64,000 bases of DNA from Pseudomonas sp. ATCC PTA-122608 (GTDB lineage: Bacteria; Pseudomonadota; Gammaproteobacteria; Pseudomonadales; Pseudomonadaceae), in contig NZ_LPNO01000002.1 of assembly GCF_001952855.1 (NCBI RefSeq), positions 254,966-318,965 of the forward strand. Direction: 5' to 3'. Under the pieces are notes generated by a model, which saw only the letters and a program-made list of their open reading frames with translations, ran no database searches and was not told the DNA's origin. Below, in pieces: positions 36,171-44,132 of the stretch. Position 1 is the stretch's first letter. Each line of letters begins with the position of its first letter. Position numbers and translations under genes: made by a program.

Positions 36171-37478
36171 ATGAGTGATTCAGAACAGTTTTCATCCCAG
36201 CGTCGTCGTGTATTGCTGGGCATGGCCGCCACCGGCGCTGCGATTGCCGGCAGCAGCCTGAGCTGCCCGGCGATGGCTGCCAACGCTGCCGCGCAAGTCA
36301 CCACCGCACCGAGCAGTGAAAAGACCCAGGACCATCACGATTACCACGGCAAGCACCAGACCGGCATCGTCACCCCGCGCCCGGCCTGCGGCATGCTGGT
36401 GGCGTTCGACGTGTTGGCCAGCGACCGCGAAGACCTGGAGCGGCTGTTCCGCACCTTGAACGAGCGCATCGCGTTCCTGATGACCGGCGGCACTGTGGTG
36501 CAAGTCGATCCAAAACTGCCCCCCACCGACTCCGGCATCCTCGGCCCGGTGGTGACCCCGGACAACCTGACCATCACCGTGTCGGTGGGCGAGTCGCTGT
36601 TCGACGAGCGCTTCGGCCTGGCCGCTGCCAAGCCCAAGCGCCTGATCCGCATGGTCGGTTTCCCCAACGATGCGCTGGAACCGGCGCAGTGCCACGGCGA
36701 CCTGAGCCTGCAGTTCAGCTCCAACACCCCGGACACCAACATCCATGCCCTGCGCGACATCGTGAAAAACCTGCCGGACCTGCTGCTGGTGCGCTGGAAG
36801 CAGGAAGGCAGCGTGCCGCCCCAGGCCCCTGCCCGCCCTGGCGAGCCGGCGCAGAGTGCGCGCAACTTCCTCGGTTTTCGCGACGGCTCGGCCAACCCGA
36901 ACTCCAACGACAATAAGGCGATGGACCAGATTGTGTGGGTACAGCCGGGCAGCGACGAACCGGCCTGGGCCGTCAATGGCAGCTACCAGGCGGTGCGGAT
37001 CATCCGCAACTTCGTCGAGCGCTGGGACCGCACGCCCCTGCAAGAGCAAGAAAGCATCATTGGCCGGATCAAGACCAGTGGCGCGCCCATGGATGGCCAG
37101 AAAGAAACCCAGGTGCCGGACTACAGCAAGGACCCGGAAGGCAAGTTGACCAAGCTCGATGCCCACATCCGCCTGGCCAACCCACGCACCCCGCAGACCC
37201 AGGCCAACCTGATCCTGCGCCGGCCGTTCAACTACTCCAACGGCGTCAACAAAAACGGTCAGCTCGACATGGGGCTGTTGTTCATCTGCTACCAGGCTGA
37301 CCTGGAGAAAGGCTTTATCAGCGTGCAAACCCGGCTCAACGGCGAGCCCCTGGAGGAATACCTGAAGCCGGTCGGCGGCGGTTATTTCTTCACCTTGCCG
37401 GGCGTCACCGGTGCCCAGGATTTCATCGGGCGCTCGCTGCTTGATGCGACACATCCTCAAACTACTGCCAATACCTAA
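36171..37478 (+). CDS. efeB: EfeB, Tat-exported heme DyP-type peroxidase/deferrochelatase
   Basis: A 435-residue Dyp-type peroxidase. A twin-arginine signal is seen in SSQRRRVLLGMAATGAAIAG. DyP motifs include GFRDGSANPNSNDN (the GxxDG motif), NGSYQAVRIIRNFVERWD, and MGLLFICYQADLEKGF near the C-terminus. It oxidises ferrous iron or handles heme in the periplasm. I prefer the ATG at 36171; a GTG at 36153 overlapping the efeO stop would lengthen the N-terminus before the Tat motif by six residues. Confidence 0.93.
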   Translation: MSDSEQFSSQRRRVLLGMAATGAAIAGSSLSCPAMAANAAAQVTTAPSSEKTQDHHDYHGKHQTGIVTPRPACGMLVAFDVLASDREDLERLFRTLNERIAFLMTGGTVVQVDPKLPPTDSGILGPVVTPDNLTITVSVGESLFDERFGLAAAKPKRLIRMVGFPNDALEPAQCHGDLSLQFSSNTPDTNIHALRDIVKNLPDLLLVRWKQEGSVPPQAPARPGEPAQSARNFLGFRDGSANPNSNDNKAMDQIVWVQPGSDEPAWAVNGSYQAVRIIRNFVERWDRTPLQEQESIIGRIKTSGAPMDGQKETQVPDYSKDPEGKLTKLDAHIRLANPRTPQTQANLILRRPFNYSNGVNKNGQLDMGLLFICYQADLEKGFISVQTRLNGEPLEEYLKPVGGGYFFTLPGVTGAQDFIGRSLLDATHPQTTANT

Positions 37479-37505
37479 AACAAACCCCAGAGCGGAAATC
37501 GTCCC

Positions 37506-38324
37506 ATGAAGAAGTCGTCTCTCGCATTGTCGTTGTTAATGAGCCTTTCGCCGCTGGCCGCCTTCGCCGCCACCGCGCCGCTGGACCTGGTAGGGCCGGT
37601 GTCGGACTACAAGATCTACGTCACCGAAGAAATCGGCGAACTGGTCACCCAGACCCAGGCGTTCACCGACGCCGTAAAAAAAGGCGACCTGGCCACCGCC
37701 AAGAAGCTATACGCGCCAACCCGCGTTCACTATGAGTCGATCGAGCCGATCGCCGAGCTGTTCAGCGACCTCGACGCCTCCATCGACTCCCGTGTCGACG
37801 ACCACGAAAAAGGCGTGAAAGCCGAAGACTTCACCGGCTTCCACCGCATCGAGTACAGCCTGTTCTCCGAGAACACCACCAAAGGCCTGGACGCCCTGGC
37901 GGACAAGCTCAGCAGCGACGTACTGGACCTGAAAACCCGGGTTGACGGCCTGACCTTCCCGCCGGAAAAAGTCGTCGGTGGTGCTGCTGCCCTGCTTGAA
38001 GAAGTGGCCGCGACCAAGATCTCCGGTGAAGAAGACCGCTACAGCCACACCGACCTGTATGACTTCCAGGGCAACATCGACGGTGCGAAGAAAATCGTCG
38101 ACCTGTTCCGTCCGCAGATCGAGAAGCAAGACAAGGCGTTCGTCGCCAAAGTCGACAAGAACTTCGCGGCCGTGGACAAGATCCTGGCCAAGTACAAAAC
38201 CAAGGATGGCGGTTTTGAAACCTACGACAAGGTCAAGGAAGCGGACCGTAAAGCCCTGGTTGGCCCGGTCAATACCCTGGCGGAAGACCTGTCCACCTTG
38301 CGTGGCAAGCTCGGCTTGAACTGA
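37506..38324 (+). CDS. EfeM/EfeO-like imelysin-domain protein
   Basis: A 272-residue periplasmic protein with a signal peptide ([11 protein letters not shown]) and only the imelysin/M75 part. The HxxE iron motif is in [11 protein letters not shown], with [25 protein letters not shown]. There is no cupredoxin domain. It resembles the C-terminal half of EfeO above, so the operon has one two-domain and one single-domain EfeO protein. It starts 28 bases after efeB. It is followed by a GC-rich hairpin at 38335-38371 with no T-run. Confidence 0.9.
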   Translation: MKKSSLALSLLMSLSPLAAFAATAPLDLVGPVSDYKIYVTEEIGELVTQTQAFTDAVKKGDLATAKKLYAPTRVHYESIEPIAELFSDLDASIDSRVDDHEKGVKAEDFTGFHRIEYSLFSENTTKGLDALADKLSSDVLDLKTRVDGLTFPPEKVVGGAAALLEEVAATKISGEEDRYSHTDLYDFQGNIDGAKKIVDLFRPQIEKQDKAFVAKVDKNFAAVDKILAKYKTKDGGFETYDKVKEADRKALVGPVNTLAEDLSTLRGKLGLN

Positions 38325-38334
38325 TTGGCATGCT

Positions 38335-38371
38335 GCCTGCTTCTCCCGCGCCCTGACGCAGGGGAAGCAGG
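38335..38371 (+). terminator. Hairpin after the efe operon
   Basis: GCCTGCTTCTCCC pairs with GGGGAAGCAGGT with one mismatch, around a GCGCCCTGAC loop region. No T-run follows, so a weak or factor-assisted end is likely. Confidence 0.4.
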
Positions 38372-38461
38372 TCGGTACCTGTTAACTTTGACAGTAGACA
38401 GCCCATACAAAATCAACCTTCATGACAGTAGACGCTTCCGTCTAACGCCAGGGAGTTCGTG

Positions 38462-38890
38462 ATGAACACTAAACTGATTGATGAGACAACATTTGACGAA
38501 GAAGAATGGAATGGCTGGTACGCCGACTCGGCCTACCCAATGGAAATCGTGAAGCAGGGGTCGCGTTATTACGCACAGCCGGGACCAACGTCACCATCAG
38601 CGATTGCCGTCCTGACCAAACATTTTTCACTGAAGCATGGCGAAGAACACCTATTCCAACTGAGATACAAAGCCACAGTCGATGCCTGGTATACACTTTA
38701 TTTTGATCAGCGAACGCTGACGTCTGTAGAATTGAAAAAAACATCTGAGGCAACAATCAGCGTCCCCTTCAAACTCGTTGAATCAGAAGGCGGCCCTGGC
38801 TCTCTCAGGATCCAGATTCAACCGCCGCCTGACAGCAGAAATGACGCCGTCGCAATTGACACGTTGTACCTTGCGGCTGTTTCTCGCTGA
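38462..38890 (+). CDS. Orphan protein of unknown function
   Basis: A 142-residue protein that I do not recognise. It starts MNTKLIDETTFDEEEWNGWY, has a Trp/Tyr-rich N-terminal segment, alternating hydrophobic stretches (AIAVLTKHFSL, FQLRYKATVDAWYTLYF) and a C-terminal GPGSLRIQIQPPPDS then DAVAIDTLYLAAVSR. This looks like an all-beta jelly-roll or carbohydrate-binding fold. No signal peptide is evident. GGGAG lies six bases before the ATG at 38462. The coding GC is lower than neighbours, suggesting recent acquisition. Alone, between efe and a convergent pssA gene. Confidence 0.7.
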   Translation: MNTKLIDETTFDEEEWNGWYADSAYPMEIVKQGSRYYAQPGPTSPSAIAVLTKHFSLKHGEEHLFQLRYKATVDAWYTLYFDQRTLTSVELKKTSEATISVPFKLVESEGGPGSLRIQIQPPPDSRNDAVAIDTLYLAAVSR

Positions 38891-38920
38891 AGTGGAAAAC
38901 GCCGGGTAAGAGGCCTTCCT

Positions 38921-40264
38921 CTACAAAATCCGATACAACAACCGCTCGATCCGCACCCGGCTGACCCGACGCAAAAACTTGCCGACGGCCGCCGGGTACT
39001 CCACCAGGGTTTCCAGTTGCTGGTAGCGTTCAATACGCGAGGTGTGCTGGAAAATCTCCGCAAGCTCGGTGCGCCGAAGCCCTACCCATTCACCCTTCGG
39101 ATCATCGATCAACAAGGCATTTTCCAGGTCGAGGCGAAATGCTCGTGGGTTGATGTTGTTGCCCGTCAGCAAGGTGTAGCGCTGGTCGACCCACATGCCC
39201 TTGAGGTGGTAGGTGTTGTCGCCGTCGCGCCACAGGTGCAGGTTCAACTGGCCGCTGTCGATCATGCGTTGATGGCGCTTGGCAAAGCGTCGCAGGCTGA
39301 TTTCGTAGAGATACGGTAGCGCGGCGATGACCTTGAACGGCTCGCTCGGCGGGATGTAGAAGTCGTTGGCGGTCTTGTCACCGACGATGATGTCGATCTT
39401 CACCCCGCGCGCCAGGGCGCGGTTGATTTCCCGGGTCACTGGCAGCGGCAGGTTGAAGTACGGCGTGCAGATGGTCAACTGATGCTGGGCGCTGGCAATC
39501 AGCTCGCAGATCACCCGGCTCAGGGGGTTGTTCTTGCACACGCCCAGCAACGGGCTGACCGTCAGGTTGCCGTTTGGCAACTGCCCGGCCGTGGTGTCAT
39601 ACACCGCGTGCTTCAGCCGGCTGCGCAGGTCGCCGATGTCGTTACGCAGGCTGCGGGTGGTCGGCGGGTTGGGCAGGTCCAGCCGATGCACGGCCTTGGA
39701 GGCCACCAGGCCGTGCTCCACCAGGTGCTGCATCGAGTCGGCCAGCGCCTTGTTGTGGATCAGGTGGTAACGGTCATAACGGTATTTGTCAAACTTGTGC
39801 AGGTACACGTTGTTCAGGCTGGCGCCGCTGTACAGCACGCTGTCATCGATCACGAAGCCCTTGAGGTGCAGCACGCCGAACAGTTCGCGGGTTTGCACCG
39901 GCACGCCGTACACCGGCACTTCGGTGCTGTGGGACTGGGTCATGGCCTGGTACCAGGCGCTGTTGCCCGGTTGCTTGCCAGCCCCGATCAAACCGCGCTG
40001 GGCGCGCAGCGAGTCGACCATCACCACGATATCCAGCCCGGGCCGTGCAGCCTTGGCGGCATGCAACGCGTCATAGATCTCTTGCCCGGCCTCGTCCTGT
40101 TGCAGGTACAACGCCACGATGTAGATGCGCTGGGTGGCCTGGGAGATTTTCTCCAACAGGCAACGGCGGTACTGCGCAGCGCCGGACAGCACCTCGATCG
40201 CGTCAGGGGTGAGGGGAAAACCGCGCAGCTTGGGCAACAGGGAGCGTTTGAATAACGACGGCAT
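38921..40264 (-). CDS. pssA: CDP-diacylglycerol-serine O-phosphatidyltransferase (PLD type)
   Basis: A 447-residue phospholipase-D superfamily protein with two HKD motifs: HLKGFVIDDSVLYSGASLN near residue 133 and HLKGMWVDQRYTLLTGNNINPRAF near 354. The length and the N-terminus (FPLTPDAIEVL) fit E. coli-type PssA, which forms phosphatidylserine from CDP-diacylglycerol on the membrane surface. It ends convergently to the orphan gene. A different PLD phosphotransfer role cannot be fully excluded. Confidence 0.9.
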   Translation of the reverse strand: MPSLFKRSLLPKLRGFPLTPDAIEVLSGAAQYRRCLLEKISQATQRIYIVALYLQQDEAGQEIYDALHAAKAARPGLDIVVMVDSLRAQRGLIGAGKQPGNSAWYQAMTQSHSTEVPVYGVPVQTRELFGVLHLKGFVIDDSVLYSGASLNNVYLHKFDKYRYDRYHLIHNKALADSMQHLVEHGLVASKAVHRLDLPNPPTTRSLRNDIGDLRSRLKHAVYDTTAGQLPNGNLTVSPLLGVCKNNPLSRVICELIASAQHQLTICTPYFNLPLPVTREINRALARGVKIDIIVGDKTANDFYIPPSEPFKVIAALPYLYEISLRRFAKRHQRMIDSGQLNLHLWRDGDNTYHLKGMWVDQRYTLLTGNNINPRAFRLDLENALLIDDPKGEWVGLRRTELAEIFQHTSRIERYQQLETLVEYPAAVGKFLRRVSRVRIERLLYRIL

Positions 40265-40353
40265 AGGGCTCGCAATGGGTCGAATCCGAAGGACTCGAGA
40301 GCTTACACCATGGGGTGGCTCAGGTCTTCCCGCCCGGGGTTAAAAATAATTAA

Positions 40354-40382
40354 TTGACCAAGGAGAACGATCGTTCTACTGT
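40354..40382 (+). promoter_or_regulatory. TetR promoter with internal palindrome
   Basis: TTGACC (40354-40359) is a good -35 and TACTGT (40377-40382) a weak -10, with a 17-bp spacer. The perfect 14-bp palindrome AGAACGATCGTTCT (40364-40377) fills the spacer and is a likely TetR operator. The start codon is only eight bases after the -10, so a very short leader or leaderless mRNA is implied. Confidence 0.6.
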
Positions 40383-40389
40383 AGATTGC

Positions 40390-40941
40390 ATGAACGATAT
40401 CACTCGCGACATTATCCTCGACGTTACCGAAAAGTTGATCTACCGAAATGGCATCGCTGCCACCGGCATGGATCTTCTGGTGAAAACCGCCGGCGTCTCC
40501 AGAAAGAGCGTCTACCGCTACTTCGCCAACAAGGACGAACTGGTGATTGCCGCCCTGCAACGCCGCGACGAGCGCTGGATGCACTGGCTGCGCAACGAAG
40601 TTGAACACCACGCCACCACGGGCGAGCGCCTGCTGGGTGTGTTCAGCGCGTTGAAAACCTGGTTCGGCTCCGATGACTTTCGCGGCTGCGCCTTCATCAA
40701 CACCAGCGGCGAGACCGGCGACCCGCAAGACCCGGTGCGCCTGCTGGCCAAGGCCCATAAACAGAAGCTGTTCGAATATGCCCTCGAACTGTGTCAAGCA
40801 CATGGCACCCCCAACCCGGAACGCCAGGCCGCGCACCTGCTGATCCTGATTGATGGCGCCATTACCGTAGCCCTGGTCATGGGCGACTCAACCGCTGCCG
40901 ATAACGCGCAATCCATGGCGCGAACTTTATTGCAACTTTGA
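40390..40941 (+). CDS. TetR-family transcriptional repressor
   Basis: A 183-residue TetR regulator. The HTH spans roughly residues 5-50 (IILDVTEKLIYRNGIAATGMDLLVKTAGVSRKSVYRYFANKDELV), followed by an all-helical ligand domain with FRGCAFINTSGETGDPQDPVR, as in the AcrR/NemR-like group that pairs with oxidoreductases. The start at 40390 gives the usual N-terminus. It lies 32 bases upstream of a DUF1348 gene and probably regulates it and itself through the palindrome at 40364-40377. Confidence 0.88.
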   Translation: MNDITRDIILDVTEKLIYRNGIAATGMDLLVKTAGVSRKSVYRYFANKDELVIAALQRRDERWMHWLRNEVEHHATTGERLLGVFSALKTWFGSDDFRGCAFINTSGETGDPQDPVRLLAKAHKQKLFEYALELCQAHGTPNPERQAAHLLILIDGAITVALVMGDSTAADNAQSMARTLLQL

Positions 40942-40973
40942 CCTGACTTTTAAACCTGTTAAGGAGCCGTCCC

Positions 40974-41453
40974 ATGTCATCTAACGCAGAAATACGCCCG
41001 CCGTTGCCGCCATTCACCCGTGAATCGGCCATTGAAAAAGTTCGCCTGGCCGAGGACGGCTGGAACTCCCGCGACCCGCAACGGGTATCCCTGGCGTATA
41101 CCTTGGATACCCAATGGCGTAACCGCGCCGAGTTCGCCCATAACCGCGAGGAAGCCAAGGGTTTCCTGACCCGCAAATGGGCCAAGGAACTGGATTATCG
41201 GTTGATCAAGGAGTTGTGGGCGTTTACCGGCAATCGCATCGCGGTGCGTTATGCCTATGAATGGCATGACGACTCCGGCAACTGGTTCCGCTCCTACGGC
41301 AACGAGAACTGGGAGTTTGATGAGAATGGCTTGATGGCGAACCGGTTTGCCTGCATCAACGACATGCCGATCAAGGAAAGCGAGCGCAAGTTCCACTGGC
41401 CGCTGGGACGGCGTCCGGATGAGCATCCGGGGTTGTCAGAGCTTGGGTTGTAA
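40974..41453 (+). CDS. DUF1348 (SnoaL/NTF2-like) protein
   Basis: A 159-residue cone-fold protein. [40 protein letters not shown] is the DUF1348 beginning, with a core of [36 protein letters not shown] residues (here [12 protein letters not shown]) and [19 protein letters not shown] at the end. The fold often hosts small hydrolases or isomerases, but this family is not characterised. AAGGAG precedes the start. It appears to form a unit with the TetR gene. Confidence 0.85.
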   Translation: MSSNAEIRPPLPPFTRESAIEKVRLAEDGWNSRDPQRVSLAYTLDTQWRNRAEFAHNREEAKGFLTRKWAKELDYRLIKELWAFTGNRIAVRYAYEWHDDSGNWFRSYGNENWEFDENGLMANRFACINDMPIKESERKFHWPLGRRPDEHPGLSELGL

Positions 41454-41461
41454 ACAACAAC

Positions 41462-41563
41462 CTGTAGGAGCGAGCTTGCTCGCGAGGGACGTTAACGATA
41501 ACGCGGGAAGCCTGGCACCCCGCGTCGTCCTCAGGTTTTTCGCGAGCAAGCTCGCTCCTACAG
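41462..41563. repeat. REP doublet (REPIN) 2
   Basis: CTGTAGGAGCGAGCTTGCTC and its inverted partner at 41543-41563 fold into a hairpin over about 60 bases. It sits between convergent DUF1348 and sugar-dehydrogenase genes. Confidence 0.93.
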
Positions 41564-41574
41564 TTGAACGGTTG

Positions 41575-42735
41575 TCAGTCCTGGTTCAGGCCTACCCGGT
41601 ACAACACGCCGTTATCTTCATCCGTCAGCACATACAGGTAGCCATCCGGTCCCTGACGCACATCGCGGATCCGCGCTTTCAAACCGCCCAGCAGCCGCTC
41701 TTCGTGGATGACCTTGTCACCGTCGAACTGCAATCGAATCAACTCCTGGCTCACCAGTGCGCCAATAAACACGTTGTGCTGCCAAGCCTTGAAGCGGTCG
41801 GCATCGTAGAACGCCATGCCGGTCACGCCTGGTGATTTCTCCCATACGTGATGCGGTGCAACGGTGCCTTCGGCGGTCTTGCCCTTGGCCTCGGGAATCG
41901 GCGTCAGGGAATAGTTGATGCCGTGGGTCGCCAGCGGCCAGCCGTAGTTTTTCCCACGCTCGATGATGTTGATCTCATCCCCACCACGCGGGCCGTGCTC
42001 GTTTTCCCAGAGAGTGCCGCTCCACGGGTTAAGCGCCGCGCCCTGAGGATTACGCTGGCCGTAGGACCAGATTTCCGGCCTCACACCTTCCTGGCCGACG
42101 AAGGGGTTGTCTTCGGGTATACGACCATCCGGGAAGATCCGCACGACTTTGCCTTGCAGCTTGTCGAGGTCCTGGGCGGTGGGTCGGTCGTTGTTTTCCC
42201 CCAGGGTCACGAACAGGTAACCATCGCGGTCAAACACCAGCCGTGAGCCGAAGTGGTTGCCCGTGGACAGCTTGGGCTCCTGGCGCAGGATCACCTTGAA
42301 GTCCTGCAGGCCACTCAGGTCATCGCTCAAGCGTCCGCGCCCGACGGCGGTGCCGGCAGTGCCGTTCTTGCCCCCGCCTTCGGCGTAGGACAGGTACACC
42401 AGGCGGTCCTCCTTGAAGTCGGGTGACAGGACCACGTCCAGCAAACCGCCCTGCCCTTTTGCAAACACTTCAGGCACGCCCGTCAGGGGCGCGGACAGTT
42501 TGCCGTCCGGGCTGACAAACCGCAGGTTGCCGGGACGCTCGGTGACCAGGAAGCCTTTTTTGTCCGGCAGGAAGGCCACGGCCCAGGGATGATCCAGGCC
42601 CTTGGCAATCGGGGTGACGGTGATACTCCCCTGCTCGCTGGGGAACTGTTGGGTGTCGGCCGCCGAAACGGGCAGCGTCAGGGGCAGCAAGGCAGCGGCG
42701 CAGAAGGTCGCCAGGAGGGTTTTGCGTAGAAACAT
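41575..42735 (-). CDS. PQQ-dependent aldose sugar dehydrogenase, YliI-like
   Basis: A 386-residue six-bladed beta-propeller of the soluble glucose dehydrogenase type. There is a signal peptide (LLATFCAAALLPLTLPVSA|A). Blade motifs include HPWAVAFLPDKKGFLVTERPGNLRFV, YLFVTLGENNDR, the calcium-linked FPDGRIPEDNPF and HGPRGGDEINIIERGKNYGWP. It should oxidise aldoses in the periplasm. The start at 42735 (AAGGA upstream) gives a proper signal peptide, whereas the longer frame from 42765 does not. A small secreted protein gene directly precedes it on the same strand. Confidence 0.9.
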   Translation of the reverse strand: MFLRKTLLATFCAAALLPLTLPVSAADTQQFPSEQGSITVTPIAKGLDHPWAVAFLPDKKGFLVTERPGNLRFVSPDGKLSAPLTGVPEVFAKGQGGLLDVVLSPDFKEDRLVYLSYAEGGGKNGTAGTAVGRGRLSDDLSGLQDFKVILRQEPKLSTGNHFGSRLVFDRDGYLFVTLGENNDRPTAQDLDKLQGKVVRIFPDGRIPEDNPFVGQEGVRPEIWSYGQRNPQGAALNPWSGTLWENEHGPRGGDEINIIERGKNYGWPLATHGINYSLTPIPEAKGKTAEGTVAPHHVWEKSPGVTGMAFYDADRFKAWQHNVFIGALVSQELIRLQFDGDKVIHEERLLGGLKARIRDVRQGPDGYLYVLTDEDNGVLYRVGLNQD

Positions 42736-42765
42736 ACGGTGGGTGTCCTTGTCGTTTTTACACAC

Positions 42766-43086
42766 TCAATCGCCGCGATTGCCATTGGCGTCGCGAGTGG
42801 GAGCTTTGGGCTGGATGGCCGGCGGGGTCTGTCGGCTGTCGCGGCGCTGGACGCTATTGCCGATGCCGCCGTTTTGCAGGGTTGGTGGCCGCTGCGCCGG
42901 TGGAATGTAGGTACCCCGCGCAGCTGGCGCGTTGGGCTGGGTACCCTGCATGCTGTTGGGGTTGGCCTGGTGAATCGGGCCGTTGTAGGGGTTGTTGCTG
43001 CTGCCAGGCAGGTTTTGTGCCTGTGCCAACGAACTCAAGGCCAGGCCCATCGCCAATACCGCAAGGTGACGCAAACGGGTGTTCAT
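42766..43086 (-). CDS. Small secreted Pro/Asn/Gln-rich protein
   Basis: A 106-residue protein I do not recognise. It has a signal peptide (LAVLAMGLALSSLAQA|Q) and a low-complexity mature part rich in Pro, Asn, Gln and Gly (NLPGSSNNPYNGPIHQANPN, YIPPAQRPPTLQNGGIGN). It is predicted to be disordered in the periplasm or outside. AGAGAGG lies about eight bases before the ATG at 43086. It lies 30 bases before the YliI-like dehydrogenase gene on the same strand and may be co-transcribed. A broader frame from 43131 is rejected since it delays the signal peptide. Confidence 0.72.
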   Translation of the reverse strand: MNTRLRHLAVLAMGLALSSLAQAQNLPGSSNNPYNGPIHQANPNSMQGTQPNAPAARGTYIPPAQRPPTLQNGGIGNSVQRRDSRQTPPAIQPKAPTRDANGNRGD

Positions 43087-43284
43087 GACAAAGCCTCTCT
43101 GGGCGCGAGTAATACGTGCTTTCGATAACACGCTACGCCTTGGGTTCGGCTTTGGTAACTAAATAGTTTCTCATCAGGTGTAACACGATCTGTCTGAAAC
43201 CCCGGTGCCAGCCGGCTGGCCAGGGAAACTTTTGCCGAAACCGGCGTGTCACCTGAAGACCTCTACATCTTCAGGAAAACCGAC

Positions 43285-44121
43285 ATGCCACGGGCTATCT
43301 GGAAAGGCGCAATCAGTTTTGGCTTGGTACACATCCCTGTATCGCTGGTATCGGCCACGTCCTCCCAGGGCGTCGACTTCGACTGGCTGGACAAGCGCAG
43401 CATGGACCCGGTGGGTTACAAGCGCATCAACAAGGCCACCGGCAAGGAAGTCACCAAGGACAATATCGTCAAGGGCGTGGCCTATGAGAAAGGCCGCTAC
43501 GTGATCCTCAGCGAAGACGAAATCCGCTCGGCCCACCCCAAGTCCACCCAGACCATTGAAATCATCGCGTTTGTGGCCAGCGACCAGATCCCGTTGCAGA
43601 ACATCGACACGCCCTACTTCCTGGCGCCCGACAAGCGCGGCGGCAAGGTCTATGCGCTGCTGCGGGAAACCCTGAAAAAAACCCGCAAGGTCGCCCTGGC
43701 CAACGTGGTGCTGCACACCAAGCAGCACCTGGCGGCGCTGATGCCGCTGGAGTCGGCACTGGTGCTGGTGATGCTGCGCTGGCCCGCAGAAGTTCGCGGG
43801 CTGGATGAGCTTGAGCTGGGCAGCGACGTGACCAAGCCCACCCTGGCCAAGGGCGAGCTCGACATGGCCAAGCGCTTGGTGGAAGACATGAGCGCCGACT
43901 GGAAGCCCGAAGAATATCGCGACAGCTTCCAGGAAAAGATCATGGCGCTGGTGGCGAAGAAGGCCAAGGCCGGCAAGATCGAAGACGTGGAATCCAGCGA
44001 GGGTGAAGAGGAGCGCAAATCAGCCGATGTGATCGACCTGACGGAACTGCTCAAGCGCAGCCTGGCAGGCAAGAGCCCGGCGAAGAAACCTGCCGCGAAA
44101 AAAACCCGTAAGGCTTCATGA
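43285..44121 (+). CDS. ku: Ku protein for non-homologous end joining
   Basis: A 278-residue bacterial Ku homodimer subunit. It starts MPRAIWKGAISFGLVHIPVSL, carries RINKATGKEVTKDNIVKGVAYEKGRYV and the core KGGKVYALLRETL-like helix (KRGGKVYALLRETLKKTRKVAL). A Lys-rich tail follows (AKKPAAKKTRKAS). It binds DNA ends and recruits LigD, whose gene starts 11 bases downstream. AGGA is seven bases before the ATG at 43285; the longer frame from 43246 has no site. Confidence 0.95.
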   Translation: MPRAIWKGAISFGLVHIPVSLVSATSSQGVDFDWLDKRSMDPVGYKRINKATGKEVTKDNIVKGVAYEKGRYVILSEDEIRSAHPKSTQTIEIIAFVASDQIPLQNIDTPYFLAPDKRGGKVYALLRETLKKTRKVALANVVLHTKQHLAALMPLESALVLVMLRWPAEVRGLDELELGSDVTKPTLAKGELDMAKRLVEDMSADWKPEEYRDSFQEKIMALVAKKAKAGKIEDVESSEGEEERKSADVIDLTELLKRSLAGKSPAKKPAAKKTRKAS

Positions 44122-44132
44122 GGTAGACCGCC

